Notes under the pieces: generated by a model | What the model was told of the DNA's origin: nothing | Databases searched by the model: none | What the model saw: only the letters and a program-made list of their open reading frames with translations | From: Halioglobus sp. | GTDB taxonomy: Bacteria; Pseudomonadota; Gammaproteobacteria; Pseudomonadales; Halieaceae | Assembly: GCA_013214285.1 (NCBI GenBank) | Contig: JABSPW010000003.1 | Span: 1-64,000 of the forward strand | Length of the DNA stretch: 64,000 nt | Direction: 5' to 3' | Position numbers and translations under genes: made by a program | Part shown: positions 1 to 8,271 of the stretch, piece by piece | How the letters are laid out: each line of letters opens with the position of its first letter | How positions within the stretch are numbered: position 1 is the stretch's first letter

Positions 1-906
1 ACCCAGTCGCTTTACCATTCTCTCTGTTTTACCGCCAGGATTGGGCTTGCTCACCAGCAGTAATTCGAGACCGGGATAACGATCAAGCAGACGAGCATAG
101 GCCTGCAACAGGAAATGCAGACCCTTCAGGGGCTGGTCTGCTGAACAAGTCGCCATCAACCGCATCGGGTTGCGCTCAATGTCGGGAAGCGGCGTAAAAT
201 CCTCTATACAGATCCCGTTATGGGCAACACTGATACCGGCCGGTTGCAATCCGAAATCCCTGGCAATGTCCTGGCGGGAGCAGTCAGATACCGTGACGAT
301 ATTGCGCAGTTTGCTGATCACTCTTTTCTGCATTTTGAGGAATGAATGCCACCGCTTTATCAAAAGCTTCTCGCGCCAACTGCGCGCCGCATTTAGAGCA
401 ATCCTGAGGTCACTGGTGATCGGATGGTGTACGGTCGTCACAAGAGGCAGGCCCATATCCTGTATCTTCAGCATGCCGTAACTGAGGCTCTGGTTGTCGT
501 GAATCAGGTCATAGTTGTCGCCGTGCTGACGCAAGTACTTCACGACGCGTCGACCAAAAGTGTAAGGTTCAGCAAAGCCACCCGTGAGCTGACTGCACCA
601 TTCGATAATATTGCTCATTGAGGTCAGGTGATGGGGACGCAAGGAACGCAAACCGTTTTCAAAAAGGTCCAAGCTTGGCAATGTAATCAATCGCACCCTG
701 GGGTCTAGATTGGGGTAGGGAGGACCGGAGATCACATCCACCGTATGTCCTGCTTCTACCAATGCCTTACTGAGGTAGCGCAGGTAAATACCCTGGCCAC
801 CCCCGTGGGGCTGACTCCTGTAGCCCAGCAATGCAATTCGCAGGGGGCGCCGCAGCGCTTCACCAGGCACCCCCGTGCCGGGCGATGGCCTTGTTTTTGC
901 CTGCAC
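1..906 (-). CDS. GT4-family glycosyltransferase, C-terminus cut by the window edge
   Basis: An open reading frame on the minus strand runs off the left edge. Its N-terminal part reads RIALLGYRSQPHGGGQGIYL, a glycine-rich donor/acceptor loop of GT-B enzymes. It continues through a Rossmann-like domain with LVTTVHHPI and VTVSDCSRQDIA, and reaches the start of the second domain (VAHNGICIEDF, then LMATCSADQPLKGLHFLLQA). This is the usual order in GT4 retaining glycosyltransferases, which move a sugar from a nucleotide donor onto a lipid-linked or surface glycan at the cytoplasmic membrane face. The last 80-100 residues lie outside the window. No ATG is in frame upstream of the conserved start. 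GTG at 906 (weak AGG upstream) and GTG at 870 are the candidates, so the 5' end is uncertain. It is divergent from rmlA, which supplies a possible donor, dTDP-L-rhamnose. The actual sugar is unknown. Confidence 0.85.
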   Translation of the reverse strand, partial: MQAKTRPSPGTGVPGEALRRPLRIALLGYRSQPHGGGQGIYLRYLSKALVEAGHTVDVISGPPYPNLDPRVRLITLPSLDLFENGLRSLRPHHLTSMSNIIEWCSQLTGGFAEPYTFGRRVVKYLRQHGDNYDLIHDNQSLSYGMLKIQDMGLPLVTTVHHPITSDLRIALNAARSWREKLLIKRWHSFLKMQKRVISKLRNIVTVSDCSRQDIARDFGLQPAGISVAHNGICIEDFTPLPDIERNPMRLMATCSADQPLKGLHFLLQAYARLLDRYPGLELLLVSKPNPGGKTERMVKRLG

Positions 907-1116
907 TGTACCGAGATGCCTAATTGTGGCGTCCTCAACTAAACGTATGAAGAAGTGAAAATTGTGGGCTATGGCGCTGACCTGGGGTGATGTAAGCGTG
1001 CCGGCCTCCCCGGGCCCCCGGCAAAAGGGGCTAAATTTTAATCAGCCAACAGACAAAAATCCAGCCCCTCCAGGCATTTGCAGAGCGTCTAGTCGCCAGC
1101 TAACGGTTTATGCCGC

Positions 1117-1122
1117 TATAAT
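1117..1122 (+). promoter_or_regulatory. -10 element of the rmlAC promoter
   Basis: A perfect TATAAT lies 29 bases before the rmlA ATG, giving a predicted leader of about 23 bases. No good -35 hexamer is visible 16-18 bases upstream. The rest of the 245-base gap between the divergent GT4 and rmlA genes (907-1151) holds a GC-rich stretch around 1000-1025 and no further coding sequence I can support. Confidence 0.5.
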
Positions 1123-1151
1123 TTATCGCTTTGTCACCAGGAAATCGCCAG

Positions 1152-2051
1152 ATGTCGGCTAAACCTTACAAGGGACTCATTCTCGCCGGCGGGTCAGGCA
1201 CCCGCCTGCACCCGCTTACCAGCACCGTCAGCAAGCAACTGATGCCCGTTTACGACAAACCGATGATTTACTACCCGCTGGCGACCCTGATGCTGGCAGG
1301 CATTCGCGATATCCTGGTAATCACCACACCACGGGATCGAAGCGCCTTCAGCGACCTGCTAGGGGACGGCTCCGACTGGGGAATCAACATCCATTACACA
1401 GTCCAGCCCAGTCCGGATGGCCTGGCTCAGGCCTTCATACTTGGCGAGGAATTCATTGGCAATTCACCCGCCAGCCTCGTGCTCGGAGACAACATTTTCT
1501 ACGGCGGCGGTTTTTCCAAGAAACTCACCAGTGCCGCAAGCCGCGACAATGGTGCGTCCGTCTTCGCCTACTATGTCCAGGATCCCGAGCGCTACGGCGT
1601 GGTCGCCTTCGACGAACAGGGAGTTGCCTACAATATTGAGGAAAAACCCGAGAAGCCTCTCTCGCATTACGCGGTCACCGGGCTCTACTTCTACGACAAC
1701 GACGTGGTGGATATCGCAAAAGCTGTAAACCCCTCACACCGGGGCGAGCTGGAGATCACCGATGTCAATAAGGTGTACCTGGAGCGCGGCACATTGCAGG
1801 TGGAGGTGATGAGCCGTGGCACCGCCTGGCTCGATACCGGTACACACAACTCCCTGCTGGACGCTGCCAATTTCATTCGCGTGGTCGAGGAACGCCAGGG
1901 TTTGAAGATCGCCTGCCCTGAGGAAGTTGCATACAGGATGGGCTACATCGACGCCGAACAATTGCAGGCACTGGCGAAACCACTCGAAAAGAGCGGATAC
2001 GGCGTATACCTGAACAGCCTCCTACGCGAAGAAGGGGTTGTGTTTGCATGA
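1152..2051 (+). CDS. rmlA: Glucose-1-phosphate thymidylyltransferase RmlA
   Basis: Converts glucose-1-phosphate and dTTP to dTDP-glucose, the first step of dTDP-L-rhamnose synthesis in the cytoplasm. The 299-residue product has the usual family length. It opens with the nucleotide-binding signature [13 protein letters not shown] followed by [23 protein letters not shown] (metal and nucleotide site), EKP and the C-terminal WLDTGTH are also present. ATG at 1152 is chosen because AGGAAA sits 8 bases upstream; an earlier in-frame TTG at 1131 lies too close to the predicted transcription start. The stop overlaps the rmlC start as ATGA, so translation is likely coupled. Unlike the common rmlBDAC order, rmlB and rmlD are on the opposite strand. 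Confidence 0.97.
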   Translation: MSAKPYKGLILAGGSGTRLHPLTSTVSKQLMPVYDKPMIYYPLATLMLAGIRDILVITTPRDRSAFSDLLGDGSDWGINIHYTVQPSPDGLAQAFILGEEFIGNSPASLVLGDNIFYGGGFSKKLTSAASRDNGASVFAYYVQDPERYGVVAFDEQGVAYNIEEKPEKPLSHYAVTGLYFYDNDVVDIAKAVNPSHRGELEITDVNKVYLERGTLQVEVMSRGTAWLDTGTHNSLLDAANFIRVVEERQGLKIACPEEVAYRMGYIDAEQLQALAKPLEKSGYGVYLNSLLREEGVVFA

Positions 2052-2596
2052 AGTTCATAGAGACGCCCCTGAAAGACGTTTATCTACTGGAACCCAAGGT
2101 CTTTGGCGATGCGCGCGGCTTTTTCCTTGAGACCTGGAATGTCGACAGTTTTCAACGGGCGGGCTTCGATCTCTCTTTTAAGCAGGACAATCACAGCCGA
2201 TCGGCTCGTGGCATATTGCGCGGCCTGCACTTCCAGACAGAGCATACCCAGGGAAAGTTGGTGCGGGTCACTACTGGCGAAGTGTTCGATGTCGCCGTTG
2301 ACTTGAGACGCGACTCCCCGACTCTGGGGCAGTGGTACGGCGTGAACCTGAACGCCGAGAACCACAACATGTTGTGGGTGCCGCCGGGCTTTGCCCATGG
2401 CTTCTACGTGCTGTCTGAATACGCGGACTTTCTCTACAAGTGCACGGACGTCTATCACCCACCCAGCGAACTGACCCTGGCCTGGAACGACCCCGCCGTG
2501 GGTATCGAGTGGCCGGTACCGGCGGGAGAGCAACCTCAGCTATCAGAGAAAGATACCAAGGGGCTCAGTATGGACGAAGTCCCCCTGTTTGATTGA
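2048..2596 (+). CDS. rmlC: dTDP-4-dehydrorhamnose 3,5-epimerase RmlC
   Basis: Third enzyme of the dTDP-L-rhamnose pathway: epimerises dTDP-4-keto-6-deoxyglucose at C3 and C5. At 182 residues it has the typical length of this cupin-fold dimer. The family segments are visible: [29 protein letters not shown] (catalytic His region), [16 protein letters not shown] and [14 protein letters not shown]. The start overlaps the rmlA stop by four bases. The gene converges on rmlB with only 35 bases between them, and I see no clear terminator in that gap. Confidence 0.97.
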   Translation: MKFIETPLKDVYLLEPKVFGDARGFFLETWNVDSFQRAGFDLSFKQDNHSRSARGILRGLHFQTEHTQGKLVRVTTGEVFDVAVDLRRDSPTLGQWYGVNLNAENHNMLWVPPGFAHGFYVLSEYADFLYKCTDVYHPPSELTLAWNDPAVGIEWPVPAGEQPQLSEKDTKGLSMDEVPLFD

Positions 2597-2631
2597 TCCC
2601 CGAATCGCACCACGCTGATACACCGCAGCTT

Positions 2632-3699
2632 CTAATTCACCAGAAGCGGCCGCCACCAGTCTTCATGCGCCAGGTACCAGTCAAGGGTGCGCCGAAGACC
2701 CGTTTCGAATGTTTCTGCAGGCCGGTAACCCAGTTCATTGGTAATCTTGGTAGCATCAATGGCATAGCGCCAATCGTGTCCAGCGCGATCCTCGACAAAA
2801 GTAATCAGGTCACGAGTACTGACGCCTCTGGCACCGGGCCCGTCTGGAAAGCGTGCAGCAAGGGACGGATCTTTGGTAAAGCGCAAGTCCACCTGGTCAC
2901 ACAACAAGTGCACTATATCGAGATTATTCCATTCGTTGTTGCCCCCGATATTGTAGGTATCGCCGACCTGGCCCCCCTGCAGCACCAGCTCGATACCGCG
3001 ACAGTGATCCTCGACATACAACCAGTCGCGGATATTACTGCCATCACCGTACACCGGCACGGGTCTACCGCGCAGTATGTTGGTGAGACACAGGGGAATG
3101 AGTTTTTCCGGGAAGTGGTAGGGGCCATAGTTGTTAGAGCAGTTGCTGGTTGTGACCTGCAAGCCGTAGGTATGGTGATAGGCGCGCACCAGGTGATCCG
3201 AGGCGGCTTTACTGGCCGAGTAAGGTGAATTGGGCTCGTACTTCTGCTCCTCGAAAAAGCCAGGCGCATCAATACTCAGGGAGCCATACACCTCGTCAGT
3301 CGATACGTGATGGAAACGATGCTCCAGCGCTTTACCGTTCGCGCACCAGCTTTCTCGCGCAGCTTTTAAAAGTGTGTGCGTACCGACGACATTGGTCTCG
3401 ATAAAGGTATCCGGACCGCTAATTGAGCGGTCTACATGACTCTCTGCCGCGAAGTGCACCAGTGTATCTATCGCGTGGTCCTTGATAGTGGTAAGCACAC
3501 GATCATAGTCACAAATGTCCGCGTGCACGAAACTGAACTGGTCGTTGCCCTGCAAAGCCTCGAGGTTGGCGCGGTTACCCGCGTAGGTGAGGGCGTCAAA
3601 GGCGACGACCTTGTCATCGGGGTGCTCCCGCATCCAGTAGTGCACAAAATTGGCGCCGATAAAGCCTGCGGCGCCTGTTACGAGAAGGGATTTAGCCAT
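2632..3699 (-). CDS. rmlB: dTDP-glucose 4,6-dehydratase RmlB
   Basis: Second enzyme of dTDP-L-rhamnose synthesis; an NAD-dependent extended short-chain dehydrogenase. The 355-residue protein carries the Rossmann motif TGAAGFIGANF, the FAAESHVDRSI segment, HVSTDEVYG (active-site Thr-Asp-Glu) and YSASKAASDH (catalytic Tyr-x-x-x-Lys). NNYGPYHFPEKLIP and the RDWLYVEDHC substrate segment are also present. The ATG overlaps the end of rmlD by eight bases, so rmlD-rmlB form one coupled unit, probably transcribed with ilvE upstream. Confidence 0.97.
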   Translation of the reverse strand: MAKSLLVTGAAGFIGANFVHYWMREHPDDKVVAFDALTYAGNRANLEALQGNDQFSFVHADICDYDRVLTTIKDHAIDTLVHFAAESHVDRSISGPDTFIETNVVGTHTLLKAARESWCANGKALEHRFHHVSTDEVYGSLSIDAPGFFEEQKYEPNSPYSASKAASDHLVRAYHHTYGLQVTTSNCSNNYGPYHFPEKLIPLCLTNILRGRPVPVYGDGSNIRDWLYVEDHCRGIELVLQGGQVGDTYNIGGNNEWNNLDIVHLLCDQVDLRFTKDPSLAARFPDGPGARGVSTRDLITFVEDRAGHDWRYAIDATKITNELGYRPAETFETGLRRTLDWYLAHEDWWRPLLVN

Positions 3700-4573
3700 C
3701 TGCCATTTCCTTGTAATCCATGAGCATTGCCCGCAGTTGCTGCCGCCAGTGTGTCCCCTCGAGTTCCAAATCGCGCCAACTGCTGGTCTTGTCTAACACA
3801 CTGTAGGCCGGGCGCTGTGCCGGGGTGGGGTACTCTGCTGCAGGGATCGGACGAACCCTTACCGACCGTCCGAGCAAGCCCACTGCCTGAGCCTCCTCAG
3901 CAATCGCCGTGGCGAAGTAGAAACAACTGCACACACCAGCATCACTCCAATGATAAATACCCGCCAGCGCAGGCCTTGCCACCGCAGCCCAGGTCGCCTG
4001 GGCCAGTCCGTGCGCCCAGGTGGGAGTGCCTACTTGATCGACGACGACGGCTAATTCATCGCGCTCACCCATCAGGCGCAACATGGTTTTGACAAAGTTG
4101 CCACCGAAAGCAGAATAAACCCAGCCGGTTCGTATCAGAACAGCGGTGGGGCACGCCTGTCTAACGGCCAGCTCACCGGCCAGTTTGCTGCACCCATACT
4201 GGCCCAGTGGCGCTGTTTCGGCATCCGGCTTATACGGTGTAGATGCCACACCGTCAAAAACAAAGTCTGTGGAAATGTGAATGAAGCGGATATTCCACTG
4301 GGAGCAGGCCCGCGCGAGCACCCCCGGACCCTCAGCATTATCACGATAAGCCGCTTCAGTTTCGGATTCGGCTTTATCAACTGCTGTATACGCTGCAGCA
4401 TTTATTATCTGTCGCGGTGCCACATCGGTAATACAACCCAACACAGCGTCCCCATCGGCAATGTCCAGCTCCGCTCGGGTTAAGAATAAGGCATCTACTG
4501 CTTCAGGCACCGTTCTTTGCAGCTCACGACCAAGCTGTCCACCCGCGCCCAACACCAACACTTTCTGATCCAA
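3692..4573 (-). CDS. rmlD: dTDP-4-dehydrorhamnose reductase RmlD
   Basis: Final step of dTDP-L-rhamnose synthesis: NAD(P)H reduction of the 4-keto sugar. The 293-residue product begins at the Rossmann motif VLVLGAGGQLGREL. It also shows INAAAYTAVDKAE, HISTDFVFDG, YGCSKLAGE (Tyr-x-x-x-Lys) and RTGWVYS, all typical of RmlD. I place the start at TTG 4573 because AGAGG lies 7 bases upstream and the Rossmann strand follows directly. A GTG at 4606 would add 11 unconserved residues. It lies 44 bases after ilvE on the same strand and overlaps rmlB. Confidence 0.95.
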   Translation of the reverse strand: MDQKVLVLGAGGQLGRELQRTVPEAVDALFLTRAELDIADGDAVLGCITDVAPRQIINAAAYTAVDKAESETEAAYRDNAEGPGVLARACSQWNIRFIHISTDFVFDGVASTPYKPDAETAPLGQYGCSKLAGELAVRQACPTAVLIRTGWVYSAFGGNFVKTMLRLMGERDELAVVVDQVGTPTWAHGLAQATWAAVARPALAGIYHWSDAGVCSCFYFATAIAEEAQAVGLLGRSVRVRPIPAAEYPTPAQRPAYSVLDKTSSWRDLELEGTHWRQQLRAMLMDYKEMADG

Positions 4574-4617
4574 TACAATGCCTCTATCTGCAGACTGCCG
4601 CCCCACGGACGCGGGAT

Positions 4618-5544
4618 TTACTCGACCGGTTCCAGCCAGTGGCTATTTTCGCTGCGATTGCCGCGTACCGTATCAAAGTACATAGCCTGCAGCTTCGTAG
4701 TCAAAGGGCCCCGACCACCGCTGCCTATGACACGACCGTCCAGTTCGCGAATGGGCACCACTTCTGCCGCAGTGCCGGTAAAAAAAGCTTCGTCCGCGAC
4801 GTACACTTCATCGCGTGTAATGCGCTTTTCTCGAACGGCGCAGCCCACTTCTTCCGCTAACGCAAAAATTGTATCGCGAGTAATCCCTTCCAGGCAGGAG
4901 GTAAGATCGGGGGTACAGATCACGCCATCGCGCACGATAAAAACGTTTTCACCACTACCCTCGGCGACGTAACCCTCATTATCAAGCATCAGCGCTTCTT
5001 CGGCGCCGCAGTCGAGCGCCTCACGCAGCGCCAGCATCGAATTGATGTAGTTGCCATTAGCCTTGGCCTTACACATCGCGATATTGACGTGGTGACGCGT
5101 GTAGGAAGAGGTGCGAACACGGATACCCCGATCTCGAGCATCCGGATCCATATACGATGGCCATTCCCATGCAGCGACCATAACATGGGTGTTAAGGTTG
5201 TCCGCCCGCAGCCCCATGCCCTCAGATCCGTAAAAACACATAGGCCGCAGATACCCCTCCTCAAGTTTGTTGAGTCGCACGACATCCCGCTGGGCCTGGT
5301 TCAGCATATCCCTATCGAAAGGCATCTTCATGCCCAATATGTGGGCTGAGCGAAACAGTCGTTCCGTGTGCTCTTTCAGACGAAAAATGCAGGTGCCCTT
5401 GTCCGGCGTCTTATAGGCGCGCACGCCCTCGAATACACCGAGACCATAGTGAAACGTATGAGTCAGCACGTGCACCCGGGCATCGCGCCAGGGAACCATC
5501 TCTCCATCCATCCAGATCAGACCATCTCGATCGGCCAGGCTCAT
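4618..5544 (-). CDS. ilvE: Branched-chain amino acid aminotransferase IlvE
   Basis: PLP-dependent class IV aminotransferase for the last step of valine, leucine and isoleucine synthesis. The 308-residue protein has the family N-terminus DGLIWMDGEMVPW, then THTFHYGLGVFEGVRAY, RLFRSAHIL, KANGNYINSMLA (PLP lysine region), GYVAEGSGENVFIV and GITRDTI. ATG 5544 has AGGAG 7 bases upstream. The preceding reading frame, a glnE remnant, ends in a TGATG overlap with this start. The glnE-ilvE order is conserved in pseudomonads, so ilvE has kept its position while glnE has decayed. Other branched-chain genes are scattered (ilvD at 12 kb, leuA at 30 kb). Confidence 0.97.
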   Translation of the reverse strand: MSLADRDGLIWMDGEMVPWRDARVHVLTHTFHYGLGVFEGVRAYKTPDKGTCIFRLKEHTERLFRSAHILGMKMPFDRDMLNQAQRDVVRLNKLEEGYLRPMCFYGSEGMGLRADNLNTHVMVAAWEWPSYMDPDARDRGIRVRTSSYTRHHVNIAMCKAKANGNYINSMLALREALDCGAEEALMLDNEGYVAEGSGENVFIVRDGVICTPDLTSCLEGITRDTIFALAEEVGCAVREKRITRDEVYVADEAFFTGTAAEVVPIRELDGRVIGSGGRGPLTTKLQAMYFDTVRGNRSENSHWLEPVE

Positions 5545-6179
5545 CACACTACTCCTATCTCTTCATTACCGGTTTCTTGCGGACCTCTATCCACATACGG
5601 CTGAAACAATTGTTGCCACTTGACCCTGACCGCGGCTCGCGCATACCTGTCAGCAGGGACAACATCCTGAAGCCGCTGCAAAGAAAGTTGGTGTGCAGCT
5701 GAAAGGCGGGCAAGGCAGCCTTGTATCAGTGCCTCGCACTGCTGGGGCTCAAACAGGCCTTCTCGACTCAAGACCTCAAGAATCCGCACTTTATCGGACC
5801 AGCACGCAAGCTCCACTACCCGGTGGGGCTGCGCCATGACCGCATATTGCAACACAAATTCGATATCGACGATACCACCGACGCCCTGTTTTAGGTGAAA
5901 TTGCCCCTTCACAGGCTGTCCATGTGACACCAGATAGGCGCGCATTTTGTCCCGTATACCGGCTGCCTTCCGAGCAAGCTTGCCCTCGTCACGCGCCCCA
6001 CGCAGCGTGTCCGCGCGCATTTGGTCTAACGGCTCCACCACCGCATGGTGTCCTGCCACACGGCGCGCCCGCACCAGCGCCTGATGCACCGACGTCCACG
6101 CACAATCATGAGGGTCGTTGCGAAATGCCTGCACCAAGCTCATCAGCATCCCGGACTGGCCGGCGGTCAGGCTAAGAAC
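5544..6179 (-). pseudogene. glnE: Truncated 3' remnant of glnE
   Basis: The frame encodes about the last 200 residues of glutamine synthetase adenylyltransferase/deadenylase, normally about 950 residues long. The match is clear: KGQFHLKQGVGGIVDIEFVLQY is followed by WSDKVRILEVLS, SAAHQLSLQRL and RVKWQQLF, as in the GlnE C-terminus. Similarity starts abruptly near TAGQSGMLMSL, and a TGA lies just upstream in frame. Both nucleotidyltransferase active sites are therefore missing. The fragment ends in a TGATG overlap with ilvE, as an intact glnE would. It could still be translated from ATG 6149 and help couple ilvE, but it cannot be a working adenylyltransferase. Confidence 0.85.
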
Positions 6180-6360
6180 TCAGCATTCGATAACAGTTAC
6201 TTATCGTGATCGGACTGCCCCGCTTCAGCACATACAAACATCGGCCAATACCTGACTGAGCCAACGAGGACGTACCGCGCACCGTTGCCAGCGTGTCGGC
6301 TAGCCAAGATAAACCTAGCAACAATGCGCAATGTAGGCCGAGACCGGAGCTTAATGGCAG
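6172..6360 (-). pseudogene. Possible relic of a FimT/GspH-type pseudopilin
   Basis: A short open frame without a start codon lies between the PilB-like gene and the glnE remnant. It reads LLLGLSWLADTLATVRGTSS near its start and LKRGSPITISNC near its end. That spacing resembles the pattern after the hydrophobic helix of FimT/GspH minor pseudopilins (proline-x-leucine, an arginine about 8 later, then a basic-RG-x-P-V-T segment and a Cys). The prepilin peptidase signature and the C-terminal domain are absent. The link to the adjacent secretion ATPase makes this reading plausible, but the match is by eye only and could be chance. Confidence 0.3.
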
Positions 6361-6370
6361 TCAGCTGTCA

Positions 6371-8152
6371 TCAGGTATCTATCTGCGGCGCGACCCGCAT
6401 AACCTCCTCAATCGTGGTCTCGCCCCGAGCAACTCGAGTAGCGCCACTTAGCCGCAAGGTACGCATGCCCCCATCCATAGCAGTCTCACGAATCCGCGCA
6501 GTGTCGATATGCTGGACAATCTGAGCCTGCACTGAACGACTGTTGACAAGCACCTCGTAAATTCCCTGTCTACCCACATAGCCTGTATTTCGACATTGCT
6601 CGCAGCCTACGGGATGGGCGGTCTGCTCGGGCGGCTCAAGCTTCCACGGATCAGTCAACTGCTGCCAGGCATCTAGGTCGACTGCGCGATACTCCTTGCA
6701 GTTTGAACAAAGGATGCGCACCAGACGCTGCGACATGATGCCGCGCAAGGTAGCGCGGATTAGATAGGAGGGCGCACCCAGTTCCAGTAGTCGAGAAATA
6801 GAACTCGGCGAGTCGTTGGTATGTAACGTAGAAAGGACCAGGTGTCCCGTCAGAGCTGCCTGAATCGCCATATTCGCAGTCTCCAGATCACGAATCTCGC
6901 CGATCATGATAATGTCCGGGTCCTGCCGCATAAGAGCGCGTACACCTGAGGAAAAGTCCAGATTGATTGCGTGATTCACCTGCATCTGATTGAACGCACT
7001 CTCGACCATTTCGATGGGATCTTCTATTGTGCAAACATTCACTTGATCCGTCGCCAACTCGCGCAGGGTTGAATAGAGTGTCGTGGTTTTCCCGGAACCG
7101 GTGGGTCCGGTCACGAGTACGATGCCATGCCCGAAAGCTGTCATATCGTGCCAGCTTTGAAGGTCATCATTCGCTAGACCCAGTTCTTCAAAGCTTCGCT
7201 GCAATACATCAGGATCAAATATTCGCATCACCAACTTTTCACCGAAAGCAGTGGGCAAAGTTGCTAGCCGAAGCTCTACCTCGTCACCATTCGGGGAACG
7301 GGTTTTGATTCGTCCATCTTGAGGCCGACGCTTTTCCGCCACGTCCATCCTACTGAGTATTTTGACGCGACTACTCACTGCCGCACATACTTGTGCTGGA
7401 AATTCATAGACCGTATTCAACAAACCATCGATGCGAAACCGCACGGCACCCACTTCGCGACGCGGCTCAATATGGATATCGCTTGCGCGCTGCTCGAAAG
7501 CATATTGCAATAGCCAATCAACGATTCTGACGATGTGCTGATCATTCGCGTCAGGCTCATTGGTTGCGCCAATTTCGAGCATCTGTTCCAGGTTACCTAG
7601 CGCGGCAGCACTTTCCTTTCCGCGAGAGCTAGCTCCCCGAACTGAACCGGCCACACTGTAAAAATCAGTGGTCTGTCGCATGATTTCCCTAGGGTCTGCC
7701 AACACTCGTCTCACGGGCTTACGCAAGACGTGTTCCAGATTAGACTCCCAACCTCGAACCGCAGGCTCCGCGCTGGCGATGACAACCTCCTCATCATGCA
7801 CTTCCACAGCTAGAATCCTGTGGCGTTCTGCGAAGGCTCGCGACATCACATCCGCCACTGCCGCCACATCGATTTTCAGCGGATCTATGCGATACACTTC
7901 CTGATTGACCCGCTTACCCAACCACTTGAGCAGCATGTCCATAGTGAGATGCGCGCCAGGCATAGCGGCATTGCGGTAATTCTGTTCAGCGATAAATACC
8001 AGCGGGTGGGCTTTCAGCCCAATAGCAGACTTCGTACGCTCAAGGTCTTCCGCTGCCAACAAGCCATCGGCATGAAGCGCCTGAGCCAGCGCAGCCAAGC
8101 TGAGACGAGTATCCAAAACAGGGTCACTAAAATCGGTCGTCATAATTACCAT
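6371..8152 (-). CDS. GspE/PilB-family secretion or pilus assembly ATPase
   Basis: Hexameric motor ATPase of the type II secretion/type IV pilus superfamily, acting at the cytoplasmic face of an inner-membrane platform. The 593-residue protein has an N-terminal GspE/PilB-type domain (about 50-160). The catalytic core follows, with RASDIHIEPRR, LATLPTAFGEKLVMRIF, Walker A GPTGSGKTTT, the Asp box TIEDPIE and Walker B/His box MIGEIRDLETA plus LSTLHTND. A tetracysteine zinc loop follows (CSNC and CEQC pairs). It stands alone: no pilC, pilD or secretin gene is nearby, only a doubtful pseudopilin relic directly downstream. ATG 8152 and ATG 8143 are both possible starts. It may serve a machine encoded elsewhere. 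Confidence 0.9.
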   Translation of the reverse strand: MVIMTTDFSDPVLDTRLSLAALAQALHADGLLAAEDLERTKSAIGLKAHPLVFIAEQNYRNAAMPGAHLTMDMLLKWLGKRVNQEVYRIDPLKIDVAAVADVMSRAFAERHRILAVEVHDEEVVIASAEPAVRGWESNLEHVLRKPVRRVLADPREIMRQTTDFYSVAGSVRGASSRGKESAAALGNLEQMLEIGATNEPDANDQHIVRIVDWLLQYAFEQRASDIHIEPRREVGAVRFRIDGLLNTVYEFPAQVCAAVSSRVKILSRMDVAEKRRPQDGRIKTRSPNGDEVELRLATLPTAFGEKLVMRIFDPDVLQRSFEELGLANDDLQSWHDMTAFGHGIVLVTGPTGSGKTTTLYSTLRELATDQVNVCTIEDPIEMVESAFNQMQVNHAINLDFSSGVRALMRQDPDIIMIGEIRDLETANMAIQAALTGHLVLSTLHTNDSPSSISRLLELGAPSYLIRATLRGIMSQRLVRILCSNCKEYRAVDLDAWQQLTDPWKLEPPEQTAHPVGCEQCRNTGYVGRQGIYEVLVNSRSVQAQIVQHIDTARIRETAMDGGMRTLRLSGATRVARGETTIEEVMRVAPQIDT

Positions 8153-8271
8153 GCGCCTTTACAGCGGCGGATGTCCTCCGTCCGGTGAATGCTAACACAG
8201 CGCCCTGCCTCTTGGCGGCGGTGCCGCCAGTGTCTACACTGATGGGCGTGAGTCGATTCGGCGGAACCCTG

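Noticed and set aside
2593..3228. 211-codon plus-strand open frame
   Set aside because: It lies fully antisense to rmlB, has no Shine-Dalgarno or family similarity, and rmlB is certain.
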